From Salsipaludibacter sp963812245 (GTDB lineage Bacteria; Actinomycetota; Nitriliruptoria; Nitriliruptorales; Nitriliruptoraceae): 64,000 nt of DNA. The number at the start of each line of letters is the position of its first letter. The stretch's first letter is position 1. Both the position numbers and the translations under genes were made by a program. The DNA is taken from contig CAWEUK010000002.1 in the NCBI GenBank assembly GCA_963812245.1, positions 806,001 to 870,000 on the forward strand. Direction: 5' to 3'. The notes below the pieces were generated by a model. The model searched no databases. It was not told the DNA's origin and worked only from the letters and a program-made list of their open reading frames with translations. This document shows, piece after piece, positions 36,784 to 45,932 of this stretch.

Positions 36784-38920
36784 ATGCGTCGCACCGTCCT
36801 GCTCGCCGTGACCGCCACCATCACCCTCGTCCTGGCCGCCTGTACGCCCGGTGCGGTCGACGACCCGCAGGCCACGGGCGTGCCCGGCGACATCGGGTTT
36901 CCCGTTGCGACCGCGTCGCCGGCTGCCACGGATGCGTCGGCTGCCACGACGGCGCCGGCCGCCACTGCAGGCGATGGTGGCGCCACGCCGTTGCAGGCCC
37001 AGTTCGTCCAGTTGCAGGCCGCGAGTTCGTGCGACGCCCTGCTCGACCACTACGTGGACAACGCCGTCGAACTGGTCACACCGTGGGGACTTGGGGGCGG
37101 CGGTGGCATCTTCACGCTCGAGGGCGACGACATGGCTGGCGTCGACCAGGCCGAGTCGCTCGAGCAGGCTGCCACCGCGACTGCGAGCGACGCCGGCAGT
37201 GACTTCTCCACCACCAACGTCCAGGAGGACGGTGTCGACGAACCGGACACGGTCAAGACCGACGGCACGCGGATCGTGACGATCACCGAGGGTCGCGTGG
37301 AGGTCGTGGACGTGGCATCGGCCGAGGTGGTCGGCAGTGTGCGACTGGACGAGGAGTTCTGGGGTGGGGAACTCCTGATGGCCGGCGACGACCTGCTCGT
37401 GATGGCGACCACCGGGTCGGGCTGGGGTGGTCCGATGCCTGCCGACCGGTCCCCGGCGTTCCCGGTCCAACGCACCACGATCACCCGCATCGACCTGACC
37501 GAGCCTGCTGACCCGACAGTGGTCGGCACGGCAACCATCGAGGGCAGCTACCGATCGGCCCGCATGGTCGACGGCACCGTCCGACTGGTCATCGAGTCCC
37601 AGCCGACCGGTCTGGCGCTGACCACGCCCACCGACAGTGGGCTGTCGGCGGAACAGGCGGCACTTGAGGAGAACCGACGGCTGCTGCGGGAGTCAGATCT
37701 CGACGACTGGATGCCGCACTACCGCGTCACGGGCCCCGACGGCGTCGACGGTGAGGTCCTGCCCCTGCTGGCCTGCGACCAGGTCGCGTTGCCGGTCGAG
37801 TTCTCGGGCTTCGAGACCCTGTCAGTGGTGACGATGGCGATCGGCGAGGACGCCATGCAGCCCACCTCGGCCGCCGGCATCGTCGCCAGCGGCGAGACCG
37901 TGTATGCCTCGACCGACCGCCTGATCGTCGCCACCTCTCCGTGGGGTCAGTGGTTCATCCCGTTTGCCGCCGAGGATGACGTCGACCGTCGTGACGACGA
38001 CATCACGACCCAACTGCACAGCTTCGACATCACCGATCCGGCCGCCACGACCTACGTGGGGTCAGGTGAGGTCGACGGGCACCATGGTCAACCAGTTCGC
38101 CCTGTCCGAGGTGGATGGCATCGTCCGCGTGGCCACCACGACCAGTCCCAACTGGTGGGGTCGTGGCAGCGAGGAGTCCCAGTCGTCGCTGGTGGTGCTG
38201 GAGGAGGAGGGCGGACAACTCGTCGAGACCGGCCGGGTGGACGGTCTCGGTGTGACCGAGCAGATCCACAGCGTGCGCTACCTGTCGGCTGACCTGGCCG
38301 CCATCGTGACCTTCCGCCAGACCGATCCGCTGTACCTGGTGGACACTTCGGACCCGACGGCACCCACGGTGGCCGGTGAGCTCAAGATTCCCGGCGTGTC
38401 CACCTACCTCCACCCGATCGAGGACGGGTGGTTGCTCGGTGTCGGGCAGGACGCGACCGACGACGGCCGCACCACCGGTCTGCAGCTGTCGCTGTTCGAC
38501 GTCTCCGACCCCACCGACCCACGCCGCGTCGACAACCTCACCTGGAAGGGCGGGTACTCGCCGGCCGAGTACGACCACCACGCCTTCCTCCACTGGCCCG
38601 CCACCGGGCAGGTGGTGCTGCCGCTGGAGCTGTACGAGGAGTTCATCGACGAGCTCGGCGAGGACGAGCCCAGCGGCGACATCGCACCGCGGGATCGCAA
38701 GCCGTTCGCCGGCGCGGTCGTCGTCGAGGTCGAACCCGGACGACTGGTCGAACAGGGCATGATCACCCAGGACGGGTCCGACGGGTTGGGCTTCGAGGGC
38801 AACGCCAGTGTGCAACGGTCCATGGTGATCGGGGACGACCTGTGGACGCTGGGCTGGACCTCGCTGGCCCGCCACGACCTCGCCACGCTCGACCACGAAC
38901 TCGAGCTGCCCCTGCGGTGA
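36784..38920 (+). CDS. Secreted beta-propeller lipoprotein, one frame break in this copy
   Basis: A large exported protein with a lipobox ending at Cys20 (V-L-A-A-C), so probably anchored in the outer leaflet of the membrane. A Thr/Ala-rich linker follows, then a long domain with the Beta_propel pattern: F-S-T-T-N-V-Q-E-D-G-V-D-E-P-D-T-V-K-T-D-G, T-R-I-D-L-T-E-P-A-D-P, and later Y-L-H-P-I-E-D-G-W-L-L-G-V-G-Q. These families form secreted propellers of unknown function. The frame breaks at 38077-38079 (GGG for GG); repaired length is 711 residues. ATG 36784 has GGAGG upstream. Confidence 0.85.
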
Positions 38921-38927
38921 CCGCCCG

Positions 38928-39572
38928 TCAGTCGGCGGGTGCGAACCGGATGATGACCTGGTCGTAGCCCAGCGACGTGAGCAGTGCCTCCATCGCCAAC
39001 TGGCTGCTCTCGCGGGCACGCTCACGGATGCCGTCCTGGATGGCGGCCTCGACCATGAGGTCCTCGGCAGCCAGTCGGGCCTCGCGTTCGAGATCGACGT
39101 CGCCCTTGGTGAACAGTCCGGTGTCACGGTCGTAGACCTGGGTCTGTTCGTTGTCCATCTCGACCGCGGTGATGGTGGGACTCGGCAGCGTCAGGACGAT
39201 CGAGTTGGCTGCCTCGTCGATGTCGACGTCCTCGGGGCCGACCTGGCCCAGGTCCACGCCGGCAGAGATCCTCGCGACCGCGAACAGGAAGATGCGATCA
39301 CCGGTTGCGAAGTTGAACAGGCCCGTGTCGGTGCCTGCCTCGATCGTGGTGGACTCGACCACCTCGACGGTGGTGAGTTCGGACAGGTTGCGCACCGACT
39401 CCACCACCACCGGACCCTGGTCGACGAACTCCTCGCTGCCCAACAGGCCGGACAGGGGGTTGTCCCAGGACGTCATGGCACCGATGACCAGGGCGACGAC
39501 GGCCACGAGCACCAGCAGCACCGCCCAGCCGAGGCGGGCGCGACGTCGACGAGGGACGGTGGGGGTGGTCAC
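38928..39572 (-). CDS. DUF4230-family membrane-anchored protein
   Basis: About 214 residues. A basic N-terminus (R-R-R-R-A-R) leads into one membrane helix (A-V-L-L-V-L-V-A-V-V-A-L-V-I-G), then an extracellular alpha/beta domain with L-S-E-L-T-T-V-E-V-V-E-S and L-P-S-P-T-I-T-A-V-E-M, matching DUF4230. Role unknown. GTG 39572 is chosen; an in-frame GTG at 39602 would add ten residues, and neither has a clear ribosome binding site. It converges with the beta-propeller gene and diverges from cydA. Confidence 0.7.
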   Translation of the reverse strand: MTTPTVPRRRRARLGWAVLLVLVAVVALVIGAMTSWDNPLSGLLGSEEFVDQGPVVVESVRNLSELTTVEVVESTTIEAGTDTGLFNFATGDRIFLFAVARISAGVDLGQVGPEDVDIDEAANSIVLTLPSPTITAVEMDNEQTQVYDRDTGLFTKGDVDLEREARLAAEDLMVEAAIQDGIRERARESSQLAMEALLTSLGYDQVIIRFAPAD

Positions 39573-39688
39573 GTCGGCCAGCGTAGGCCACGGCTCATGC
39601 ACCGGGCCGGGAGGATGACTGGGCCGTCATCGTGAAGGGGGATGCTCGGCCGGGTGCGCCGGACCTGCCCGGGCCGGGAGCGGGTGTC

Positions 39689-39694
39689 TAGTAT
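39689..39694 (+). promoter_or_regulatory. Putative -10 hexamer TAGTAT of the cyd operon
   Basis: TAGTAT lies about 70 bases before the cydA ATG. It is the most AT-rich hexamer in this divergent gap. No clear -35 or Rex-type operator is visible. Confidence 0.4.
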
Positions 39695-39764
39695 CGCTGC
39701 CGTCACGTGCCGGGCGAGCAGGCCCGCAGTGGCGCCCCACGGCCTCGTCTCGCGGAGCGCATCC

Positions 39765-41204
39765 ATGGAGTCACTCGACCTCGCTCGCTGGCAGTTCGGC
39801 ATCACGACGGTCTACCACTTCCTGTTCGTGCCGATCACGATCGGGCTGTCGGGCATCGTCGCCTACATGCACACGCGGTGGGTGCGCCACCACCGCGAGG
39901 ACGACCTGCGGCTGACGAAGTTCTACGGCAAGTTGTTCATGATCAACTTCGCCCTGGGATTGGCCACGGGCATCGTGCAGGAGTTCCAGTTCGGGATGAA
40001 CTGGTCGGACTACTCGCGCTTCGTCGGTGACATCTTCGGGGCTCCGCTGGCCATCGAGGCCCTGTTGGCCTTCTTCCTGGAGTCCACCTTCCTGGGGCTG
40101 TGGCTGTTCGGGTGGGGTCGCCTGCCCGAAAAGGTCCACCTCGCCACCATCTGGCTGGTCCACATCGGGACGGTGCTGTCGGCCTACTTCATCCTGTCGG
40201 CGAATTCGTTCATGCAGAACCCGGTCGGGTTCGCGTTCAACCCCGAGACCGGTCGGGCCGAGATGACCGACTTCATGGCCGTGCTGACCAACAAGGTCCA
40301 GTTGGTCACGTTTCCCCACACGATCTCGGCCGCCTACATGACCGGGGGCGCGTTCGTCATGGGGGTCGCCCTGTGGAGCATGTGGCGCAACCGGGTGCCC
40401 GATGACCGCCCGCTGCATCGACGGGCCGTGCGCATCGGTGCCTGGGTGGCGCTGGTCGGGGGGATCGTGGTGTTCCTGACCGGGGACCAACAGGCCAAGA
40501 TCATGACCCAGGTCCAGCCCATGAAGATGGCCGCGGCCGAGGCCCTGTGGGACACCGAGCAGCCGGCGAGCTTCTCGATCTTCACGATCGGATCGCTGGA
40601 CGGCACCGAGGAGAGGTTCTCGATCCGGATTCCGGGGTTGCTCAGCTACCTCGCCACCGGCAGTTTCGACGGCGAGGTCGAGGGCATCAACGACATCCAG
40701 GCCGAGTACGTGCAGCGGTACGGCACGGACGGCACGTTGCTGACCCAGGACGGCACCTACCTGCCCAACATCCCGTCCACCTACTGGCTGTTCCGACTGA
40801 TGATCGGCACCGGCATGGTGACGGCCGCGATCGCGGCGGGGCTGCTGTGGCTCACCCGCAGCAAGGCCGGCGACGTCCAGTTGCGATCGAGGTGGTGGGC
40901 GACGCTGGCCGTGGTGGTTCCCCTGCTGCCGCTGATGGCCAACAGCTTCGGCTGGATGTTCACCGAGATGGGACGCCAGCCGTGGGTCGTGTTCGGCCTG
41001 ATGACGACCGCGACCGGGGTGTCGCCGACCGTCTCCGCCGGGGAGGTGCTGACCTCGATGTCGATCTTCACGCTCCTGTACGGGGTGTTGGCGGTGATCG
41101 AGGTCAAGCTCATGATGACCTGGATCAGGCGAGGACCGGTGCACGAACCGCTGCCGGATGACGACGATGCCGATGACGAGGCCCCCCTCGTCTTCGCCTA
41201 CTGA
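39765..41204 (+). CDS. cydA: Cytochrome bd oxidase subunit I
   Basis: A 479-residue membrane protein that oxidises quinol and carries the three haems of the bd terminal oxidase, which works at low oxygen without pumping protons. The haem b595 histidine is near the N-terminus in T-T-V-Y-H-F-L-F-V-P. Further conserved parts are the F-F-L-E-S-T-F-L-G-L-W-L-F-G-W segment, the A-N-S-F-M-Q-N-P-V-G stretch and the C-terminal G-R-Q-P-W. About nine membrane helices are visible. ATG 39765 is preferred to the in-frame 39642 start, since the extra residues are not hydrophobic. First gene of cydA-cydB-cydDC. Confidence 0.97.
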   Translation: MESLDLARWQFGITTVYHFLFVPITIGLSGIVAYMHTRWVRHHREDDLRLTKFYGKLFMINFALGLATGIVQEFQFGMNWSDYSRFVGDIFGAPLAIEALLAFFLESTFLGLWLFGWGRLPEKVHLATIWLVHIGTVLSAYFILSANSFMQNPVGFAFNPETGRAEMTDFMAVLTNKVQLVTFPHTISAAYMTGGAFVMGVALWSMWRNRVPDDRPLHRRAVRIGAWVALVGGIVVFLTGDQQAKIMTQVQPMKMAAAEALWDTEQPASFSIFTIGSLDGTEERFSIRIPGLLSYLATGSFDGEVEGINDIQAEYVQRYGTDGTLLTQDGTYLPNIPSTYWLFRLMIGTGMVTAAIAAGLLWLTRSKAGDVQLRSRWWATLAVVVPLLPLMANSFGWMFTEMGRQPWVVFGLMTTATGVSPTVSAGEVLTSMSIFTLLYGVLAVIEVKLMMTWIRRGPVHEPLPDDDDADDEAPLVFAY

Positions 41205-41214
41205 GGAGTCGACG

Positions 41215-42261
41215 ATGGAACTGACCACCGTGTGGTTCATCCTCATCGCCGTCCTGTGGACCGGCTACCTCGTGCTGGACGGCTACGACCTGGGTGTCGG
41301 CATGCTGTTGCCGGTGCTGGGTGGCAACCGCGCCAGTGACGGCGACCCGCTCGAGCAGGACCGTCGCCGGCGCCTGATGCTCACCACCATCGGTCCGCAC
41401 TGGGACGGCAACGAGGTGTGGCTGTTGACCGCCGGCGGGGCGACGTTCGCGGCCTTCCCCGAGTGGTACGCGACCTTGTTCTCGGGGTTCTACCTCGCCC
41501 TGCTCGTGATCCTGGTGGGGCTGATCGTGCGGGCGCTGGGGATCGAGTACCGCCACAAGCGTGACGACGACCGATGGCGGGCTGGCTGGGATGCGGCGAT
41601 CGTGTTCGGGTCGTGGGTGCCGGCCGTGCTGTGGGGCGTGGCACTGACCAACATCGTCGCCGGGGTGCCCATCGACGAGGCCGGGGAGTACGCGGGCACG
41701 TTCATGGACCTGCTCAATCCGCTGGCACTGGTGGGTGGTGCGACCTTCGCAGCCCTGTTCATCACGCACGGCGCCGTGTTCACCGCGCTCAAGACCACCG
41801 GCCCGATCCGTGCACAGGCGCATGCGATCGCGCTGCGGGCCGGACCGGTCGCCGCCGTGCTGGCCCTGGGCCTGCTGGGCTGGCTCGGCTCCATCCGGGG
41901 CAACGTGGCCTCGTGGGTGGTGTCGGGACTGGCGGCTGCGGCGCTGGTCGCGGCGCTGGTGGCCGTGACCCGGCAACGAGATGGCTGGGCCTTCGCGGGC
42001 ACGGCCGTGACCATCGGGCTGGCCACCGTCGCCTACTTCACGATGCTGTTCCCCGACGTCATGCCCTCCACGATCGATCCGGCGTTCTCGCTGACGACCA
42101 CCTCGGCGTCCAGTTCCGAGTACACACTGCGGATCATGACGATCGTCGCGGTCTTCTTCACCCCGATCGTGATCGGCTACCAGGCGTGGTCGTGGATCGT
42201 GTTCCGCCGCCGCCTGGGCACGCAGCACATCCCCGATTCCCACGCCCCCGGGCGCGCGTGA
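41215..42261 (+). CDS. cydB: Cytochrome bd oxidase subunit II
   Basis: A 348-residue partner of CydA with about eight membrane helices. The N-terminal V-L-D-G-Y-D-L-G-V-G and I-G-P-H-W-D-G-N-E-V-W-L segments are diagnostic. It stabilises the haem-carrying subunit in the membrane. ATG 41215 lies 10 bases after cydA; its stop overlaps the cydDC GTG (GTGA), so translation is coupled. Confidence 0.97.
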   Translation: MELTTVWFILIAVLWTGYLVLDGYDLGVGMLLPVLGGNRASDGDPLEQDRRRRLMLTTIGPHWDGNEVWLLTAGGATFAAFPEWYATLFSGFYLALLVILVGLIVRALGIEYRHKRDDDRWRAGWDAAIVFGSWVPAVLWGVALTNIVAGVPIDEAGEYAGTFMDLLNPLALVGGATFAALFITHGAVFTALKTTGPIRAQAHAIALRAGPVAAVLALGLLGWLGSIRGNVASWVVSGLAAAALVAALVAVTRQRDGWAFAGTAVTIGLATVAYFTMLFPDVMPSTIDPAFSLTTTSASSSEYTLRIMTIVAVFFTPIVIGYQAWSWIVFRRRLGTQHIPDSHAPGRA

Positions 42262-45200
42262 ACTCGGTCGCCCGGGACCAACCGTCGACACGCGTGCGCG
42301 AGTCGGATCCGCCCGGGGGTGTCCGGCTGCGGCCGTTCGATCCGCGGTTGCTGCACACGATCACCGAGGCCCGTCGCCCGGTGCTGGTGCTGGCTGCCGT
42401 GGGGGCGGTGCAGGGTGGTGTCGCGATCGCGCAGGCCGTGGCCACGGCAGCGTTGGTCGTGGCCGTGGTGCGCGCCCAGCCCATGGCCAGGATCGCCATG
42501 ACCGTGGCCGCCCTGTTCGTGGCCCGTGGGATCCTGGCCGCAGCCGTCGAGCGCCTGGGCGCGTGGGCGGGGGTCAGCGTGTCCACGGCCCTGCGCCGTC
42601 GCGTCACGGTGGCCACGTTGGCCCTGCCGGCGAATCGGCGGCCGGGGCCCGCGCGGCTGCTGACACGCCTCGACCAGGGGCCGGCCGCCGTCGAGCCCTA
42701 CGTCGCGCGCTATCTGCCGGCGCTGGTCGCCGCCGTGGTGGTGCCCGTGGCCGCGATCACCACGATGGCAGTGCTGGACTGGCGGATCGCGCTGATCCCG
42801 GTCCTCACGGTGCCGCTGCTGCCCTTGTTCGCGGCGCTCATCGGGGCGGCCACGGCAGACGAGGCCGATCGTCGCTGGGCCGCCCTTGCCGCGTTGTCGG
42901 GACACTTCCTCGACGTCATGCGGGGCATGGTCACGCTGGTCAACTACGGCCGCGCCGAGCGCCAGGCCGGCACCATCCGTGAGGTGAGCGAGCGGGTGCG
43001 GACCACCACCGTGGCGACCCTGCGCCTGGCGTTCCTGTCGGCGGCGGCCCTGGAGTTGTTGGCCAGCCTGTCGGTGGCGGTCGTGGCCGTCTTCGTCGGC
43101 CTCGCGCTGGCCGAGGGCCGCATGGACCTGGCCGTCGGGCTGCCACTGATCCTGCTGGCGCCCGAGGCGTACTGGCCGCTGCGGCGGGTCGGCACCGAGT
43201 TCCATGCCGCTGCCGATGGCGCCGCGGCACTGGATGACCTGTTGGCGGTGGCGGCGACCGCCGGTCCTCCTGGACCGGTGGCGCCACCAACCGTGCTGCC
43301 CGCGGCAGCCGCGGGCAGGCACCTTGGCGAACCCGTCGCCGTCACGGGCCACCCAGCGGTCGATCCGGGGCGGCTGGACGGCGTGACCGTGGGCCACGAC
43401 CACCCGCTCGCGCACGGCCTCGACGTCACCCTGCCGGTGGGACTGACCGCAGTCGTCGGCCCGTCGGGTGTCGGCAAGTCCACCCTGCTCGAGGTCGTCG
43501 CCGGCGTCCGCGCACCCCTGGCAGGGACGGTGCACGTGCCGGCGGCACACCTGGTCGGGCAGCGACCCTTCCTGGTCGAGGGCGACATCGCGACGAACCT
43601 GGCGCTGGGTTGTGTGGTGGTGCCCGATCGTTCGGCCATGGAGCGGGCGTTGCGACGCGTGGGCCTGGCGGACGTGGTTGCGACGCTGCCCGATGGCCTG
43701 GCGTCACCACTGGGCGACGACGGCCTGGGGTTGTCGGCGGGCCAGCGTGGTCGGCTGGTCCTGGCCCGTGGGCTGCTGTCCACGGCGGGTGTGCTGGTGT
43801 GCGACGAGCCCACCGCCCACCAGGACGACGACGCGGCCGCGCTGGTGCGCGACGTCCTGCGCGAGGAGGCCGCGCGTCGGGTCGTGGTGGTGGCGACCCA
43901 CGACGCCGACCTGCTGGCCCTGGCTGACCAGGTGGTCGACCTCGCCAGCCACGTGCCGGCGGTGATCGGCTCGCCCGCGCCGGCGGTGATCGGCTCGGAC
44001 GCGCCGGCGGAGGCCGGATCGGAGGCCGGGCGCAGCGACGATCGAGCCGACACCGACGCGACGATGCCGTCGGGAGTCACCGCACGCTCGTCCGGATCGA
44101 CGAGCACCGAGATCGTGTCGACGGACGCCGTCGAGGCCGACACGGCCGGGAGCCCACCGCTCCGGGTCGCGACGCGCGTCGGGGCCTCGCGCGATGTCGT
44201 GACCGCCGGGCTGGTCGGAGGCCTGGCGCGGGCCTGTGGCGTGGCGCTGACGGCGACGTCGGGGTGGCTGATCGTTGCCGCCAGCCTCGAGCCCGAGATC
44301 CTCGTGCTGTTGGTGGCGATCGTGTTGGTCCGGGCCTTCGGGATCGCCCGACCGCTGTTGCGTTGGTGGGAACGTGTGCGTTCCCACGACGCGGCGCTGG
44401 GCGACCTGGCGCGTCGACGCGAGGGCCTGTGGACGGCACTCGTGCCGTTGGCACCGGCCCGGCTCGGCGCCCACGGACGGGCACGACTGCTGTCCAGCCT
44501 GGTCGACGACCTCGACGACGTGGTGTCCGCACAGGTGCGGGTGGTGGTGCCCGCGGTCGCCATCGTGGTGGCCACGGTGCTGGGCGTCGGCGTGGCGACG
44601 TGGGCTCTGCCGGCGGCCAGTGGGTGGATCGTGGCGCTGGCCATCGGCCTGGTGGGCGCGGCTGCGCTCGACCTGGCGGTGGAGCAGCGCACCCAGGATG
44701 CCGTGGCGGAAGCCCGCGCCGAGGTCACCGGGATCGCGACGCTGGTGGCGGACGAGGCCACGGCGATTCGCGGCCTGGGACCGGGTGGACCCGACGCGAT
44801 CAGTCGCCGGCTGGCCGCGGCCCAGGGCGTGCTCGGCCGGGCGGTGCGGGCACAGTCGTGGGCACGGGCACTGGGTGTGGGACTGGTCCCGCTGGTCGTC
44901 GTCGCCGCCACCCTGGCGCTGGCGGTCGTGGCACGGTCCGCCGTGGGCGCGGGCCTGGCGATGCCCGTGGCCGCGCTGGTCGTGCTGCTGCCGCTGGGGC
45001 TGGGCGAGGCGATCGGCGGGGACCTGGCCGCGGCGGCCGGTGAATGGGCCCGAGCTCGAGCGGCGGGTGCACGGCTGGACCAGGTGGTCGACCAGGACCC
45101 GGCCGTGACCGATGCGGCCGCCGGCGTCGAGGCACCGCCGGGACCGACGCGGCTGCACCTGGACGGGGTGGGTGCCCGCTGGACCGACGCCGGCGCGCTG

Positions 45201-45824
45201 CTGCCGCTGCCGGACCTGGACCTTCGACCCGGGATGCACGTCGGGCTCGTCGGGCCGAACGGGTCGGGCAAGTCCACCACCATGGCCGTGCTCGCTCGTC
45301 ACCTCGATCCCGAGGTGGGCCGCCACGACATCGATGGTGTCGACGTCCGTCACGTCGGCCTGGCAGCAGTCCGGGCACGCCTGGCGATCGTGGACGACGA
45401 GCCGCACGTGTTCGCATCGACGGTGCGCAACAACGTGCTGGTCGCGGCGCCGGACGCCACCGACGAGCAGGTCGTCGGCGCGCTGGTGACGGCTGGGCTG
45501 GGGGAATGGCTGGCGGGGTTGCCCGCCGAACTGGCGACCCGGATCGGTGCCGGTCATCGCGGCCTGTCGGGTGGCGAACGCAGCCGGCTGGCGGTGGCAC
45601 GCGCGGTCGTGTCCGGCCGCCCGGTGGTGCTGCTGGACGAACCGGTGGCCCACCTGGACCACCCCACCGCCGTTGCGGTGATGGCGGATGTCGCCACGGC
45701 CCTGGTCGACGCCTCGGTCGTCATCGCGATGCACCGACCCGAGGGGATGCACGACCTCGATGCCGTCCGGCGCTGCCCACCGCCCGGGGCCGGTGCACGC
45801 CACGACGTGGTGACGACGGGATGA
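42258..45824 (+). CDS. cydDC: Fused CydDC thiol-export ABC transporter
   Basis: A single 1188-residue chain holding both halves of the heterodimeric CydDC exporter, needed to mature bd oxidase by moving cysteine or glutathione outwards. The first half has six membrane helices, Walker A G-P-S-G-V-G-K-S-T, signature L-S-A-G-Q-R-G-R and Walker B V-L-V-C-D-E-P. The second half repeats this with G-P-N-G-S-G-K-S-T, L-S-G-G-E-R-S-R and V-V-L-L-D-E-P. In the second H-loop the usual histidine is in I-A-M-H-R. A Pro/Ala-rich linker with a short DNA repeat joins the halves. GTG 42258 overlaps the cydB stop. The fused form is also known in streptomycetes. Confidence 0.95.
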   Translation: MNSVARDQPSTRVRESDPPGGVRLRPFDPRLLHTITEARRPVLVLAAVGAVQGGVAIAQAVATAALVVAVVRAQPMARIAMTVAALFVARGILAAAVERLGAWAGVSVSTALRRRVTVATLALPANRRPGPARLLTRLDQGPAAVEPYVARYLPALVAAVVVPVAAITTMAVLDWRIALIPVLTVPLLPLFAALIGAATADEADRRWAALAALSGHFLDVMRGMVTLVNYGRAERQAGTIREVSERVRTTTVATLRLAFLSAAALELLASLSVAVVAVFVGLALAEGRMDLAVGLPLILLAPEAYWPLRRVGTEFHAAADGAAALDDLLAVAATAGPPGPVAPPTVLPAAAAGRHLGEPVAVTGHPAVDPGRLDGVTVGHDHPLAHGLDVTLPVGLTAVVGPSGVGKSTLLEVVAGVRAPLAGTVHVPAAHLVGQRPFLVEGDIATNLALGCVVVPDRSAMERALRRVGLADVVATLPDGLASPLGDDGLGLSAGQRGRLVLARGLLSTAGVLVCDEPTAHQDDDAAALVRDVLREEAARRVVVVATHDADLLALADQVVDLASHVPAVIGSPAPAVIGSDAPAEAGSEAGRSDDRADTDATMPSGVTARSSGSTSTEIVSTDAVEADTAGSPPLRVATRVGASRDVVTAGLVGGLARACGVALTATSGWLIVAASLEPEILVLLVAIVLVRAFGIARPLLRWWERVRSHDAALGDLARRREGLWTALVPLAPARLGAHGRARLLSSLVDDLDDVVSAQVRVVVPAVAIVVATVLGVGVATWALPAASGWIVALAIGLVGAAALDLAVEQRTQDAVAEARAEVTGIATLVADEATAIRGLGPGGPDAISRRLAAAQGVLGRAVRAQSWARALGVGLVPLVVVAATLALAVVARSAVGAGLAMPVAALVVLLPLGLGEAIGGDLAAAAGEWARARAAGARLDQVVDQDPAVTDAAAGVEAPPGPTRLHLDGVGARWTDAGALLPLPDLDLRPGMHVGLVGPNGSGKSTTMAVLARHLDPEVGRHDIDGVDVRHVGLAAVRARLAIVDDEPHVFASTVRNNVLVAAPDATDEQVVGALVTAGLGEWLAGLPAELATRIGAGHRGLSGGERSRLAVARAVVSGRPVVLLDEPVAHLDHPTAVAVMADVATALVDASVVIAMHRPEGMHDLDAVRRCPPPGAGARHDVVTTG
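43955..44002. repeat. Two tandem 24-base units in the CydDC linker
   Basis: Units 43955-43978 and 43979-44002 differ at only a few bases and encode A-V-I-G-S-P-A-P then A-V-I-G-S-D-A-P. They lie in the disordered linker between the CydD and CydC halves; a third decayed copy follows. Confidence 0.8.
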
Positions 45825-45843
45825 CCGGGGCGCCACGGGTCGC

Positions 45844-45869
45844 CGCCCACCGTCCGTGGACGGTGGGCG
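45844..45869. terminator. Hairpin after the cyd operon
   Basis: Twelve-base perfect arms 45844-45855 and 45858-45869 with a two-base spacer, starting 20 bases after the cydDC stop. A probable operon terminator. Confidence 0.7.
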
Positions 45870-45886
45870 GGGAACGGCGCCAGCGA

Positions 45887-45892
45887 TAGGTT
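45887..45892 (+). promoter_or_regulatory. Putative -10 hexamer TAGGTT of the DUF885 gene
   Basis: TAGGTT sits 41 bases before the DUF885 ATG, just after the cyd operon hairpin. Confidence 0.35.
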
Positions 45893-45932
45893 GGCCGGCA
45901 CCACCCCGCCACACCTTCACCCTGGACGATCC

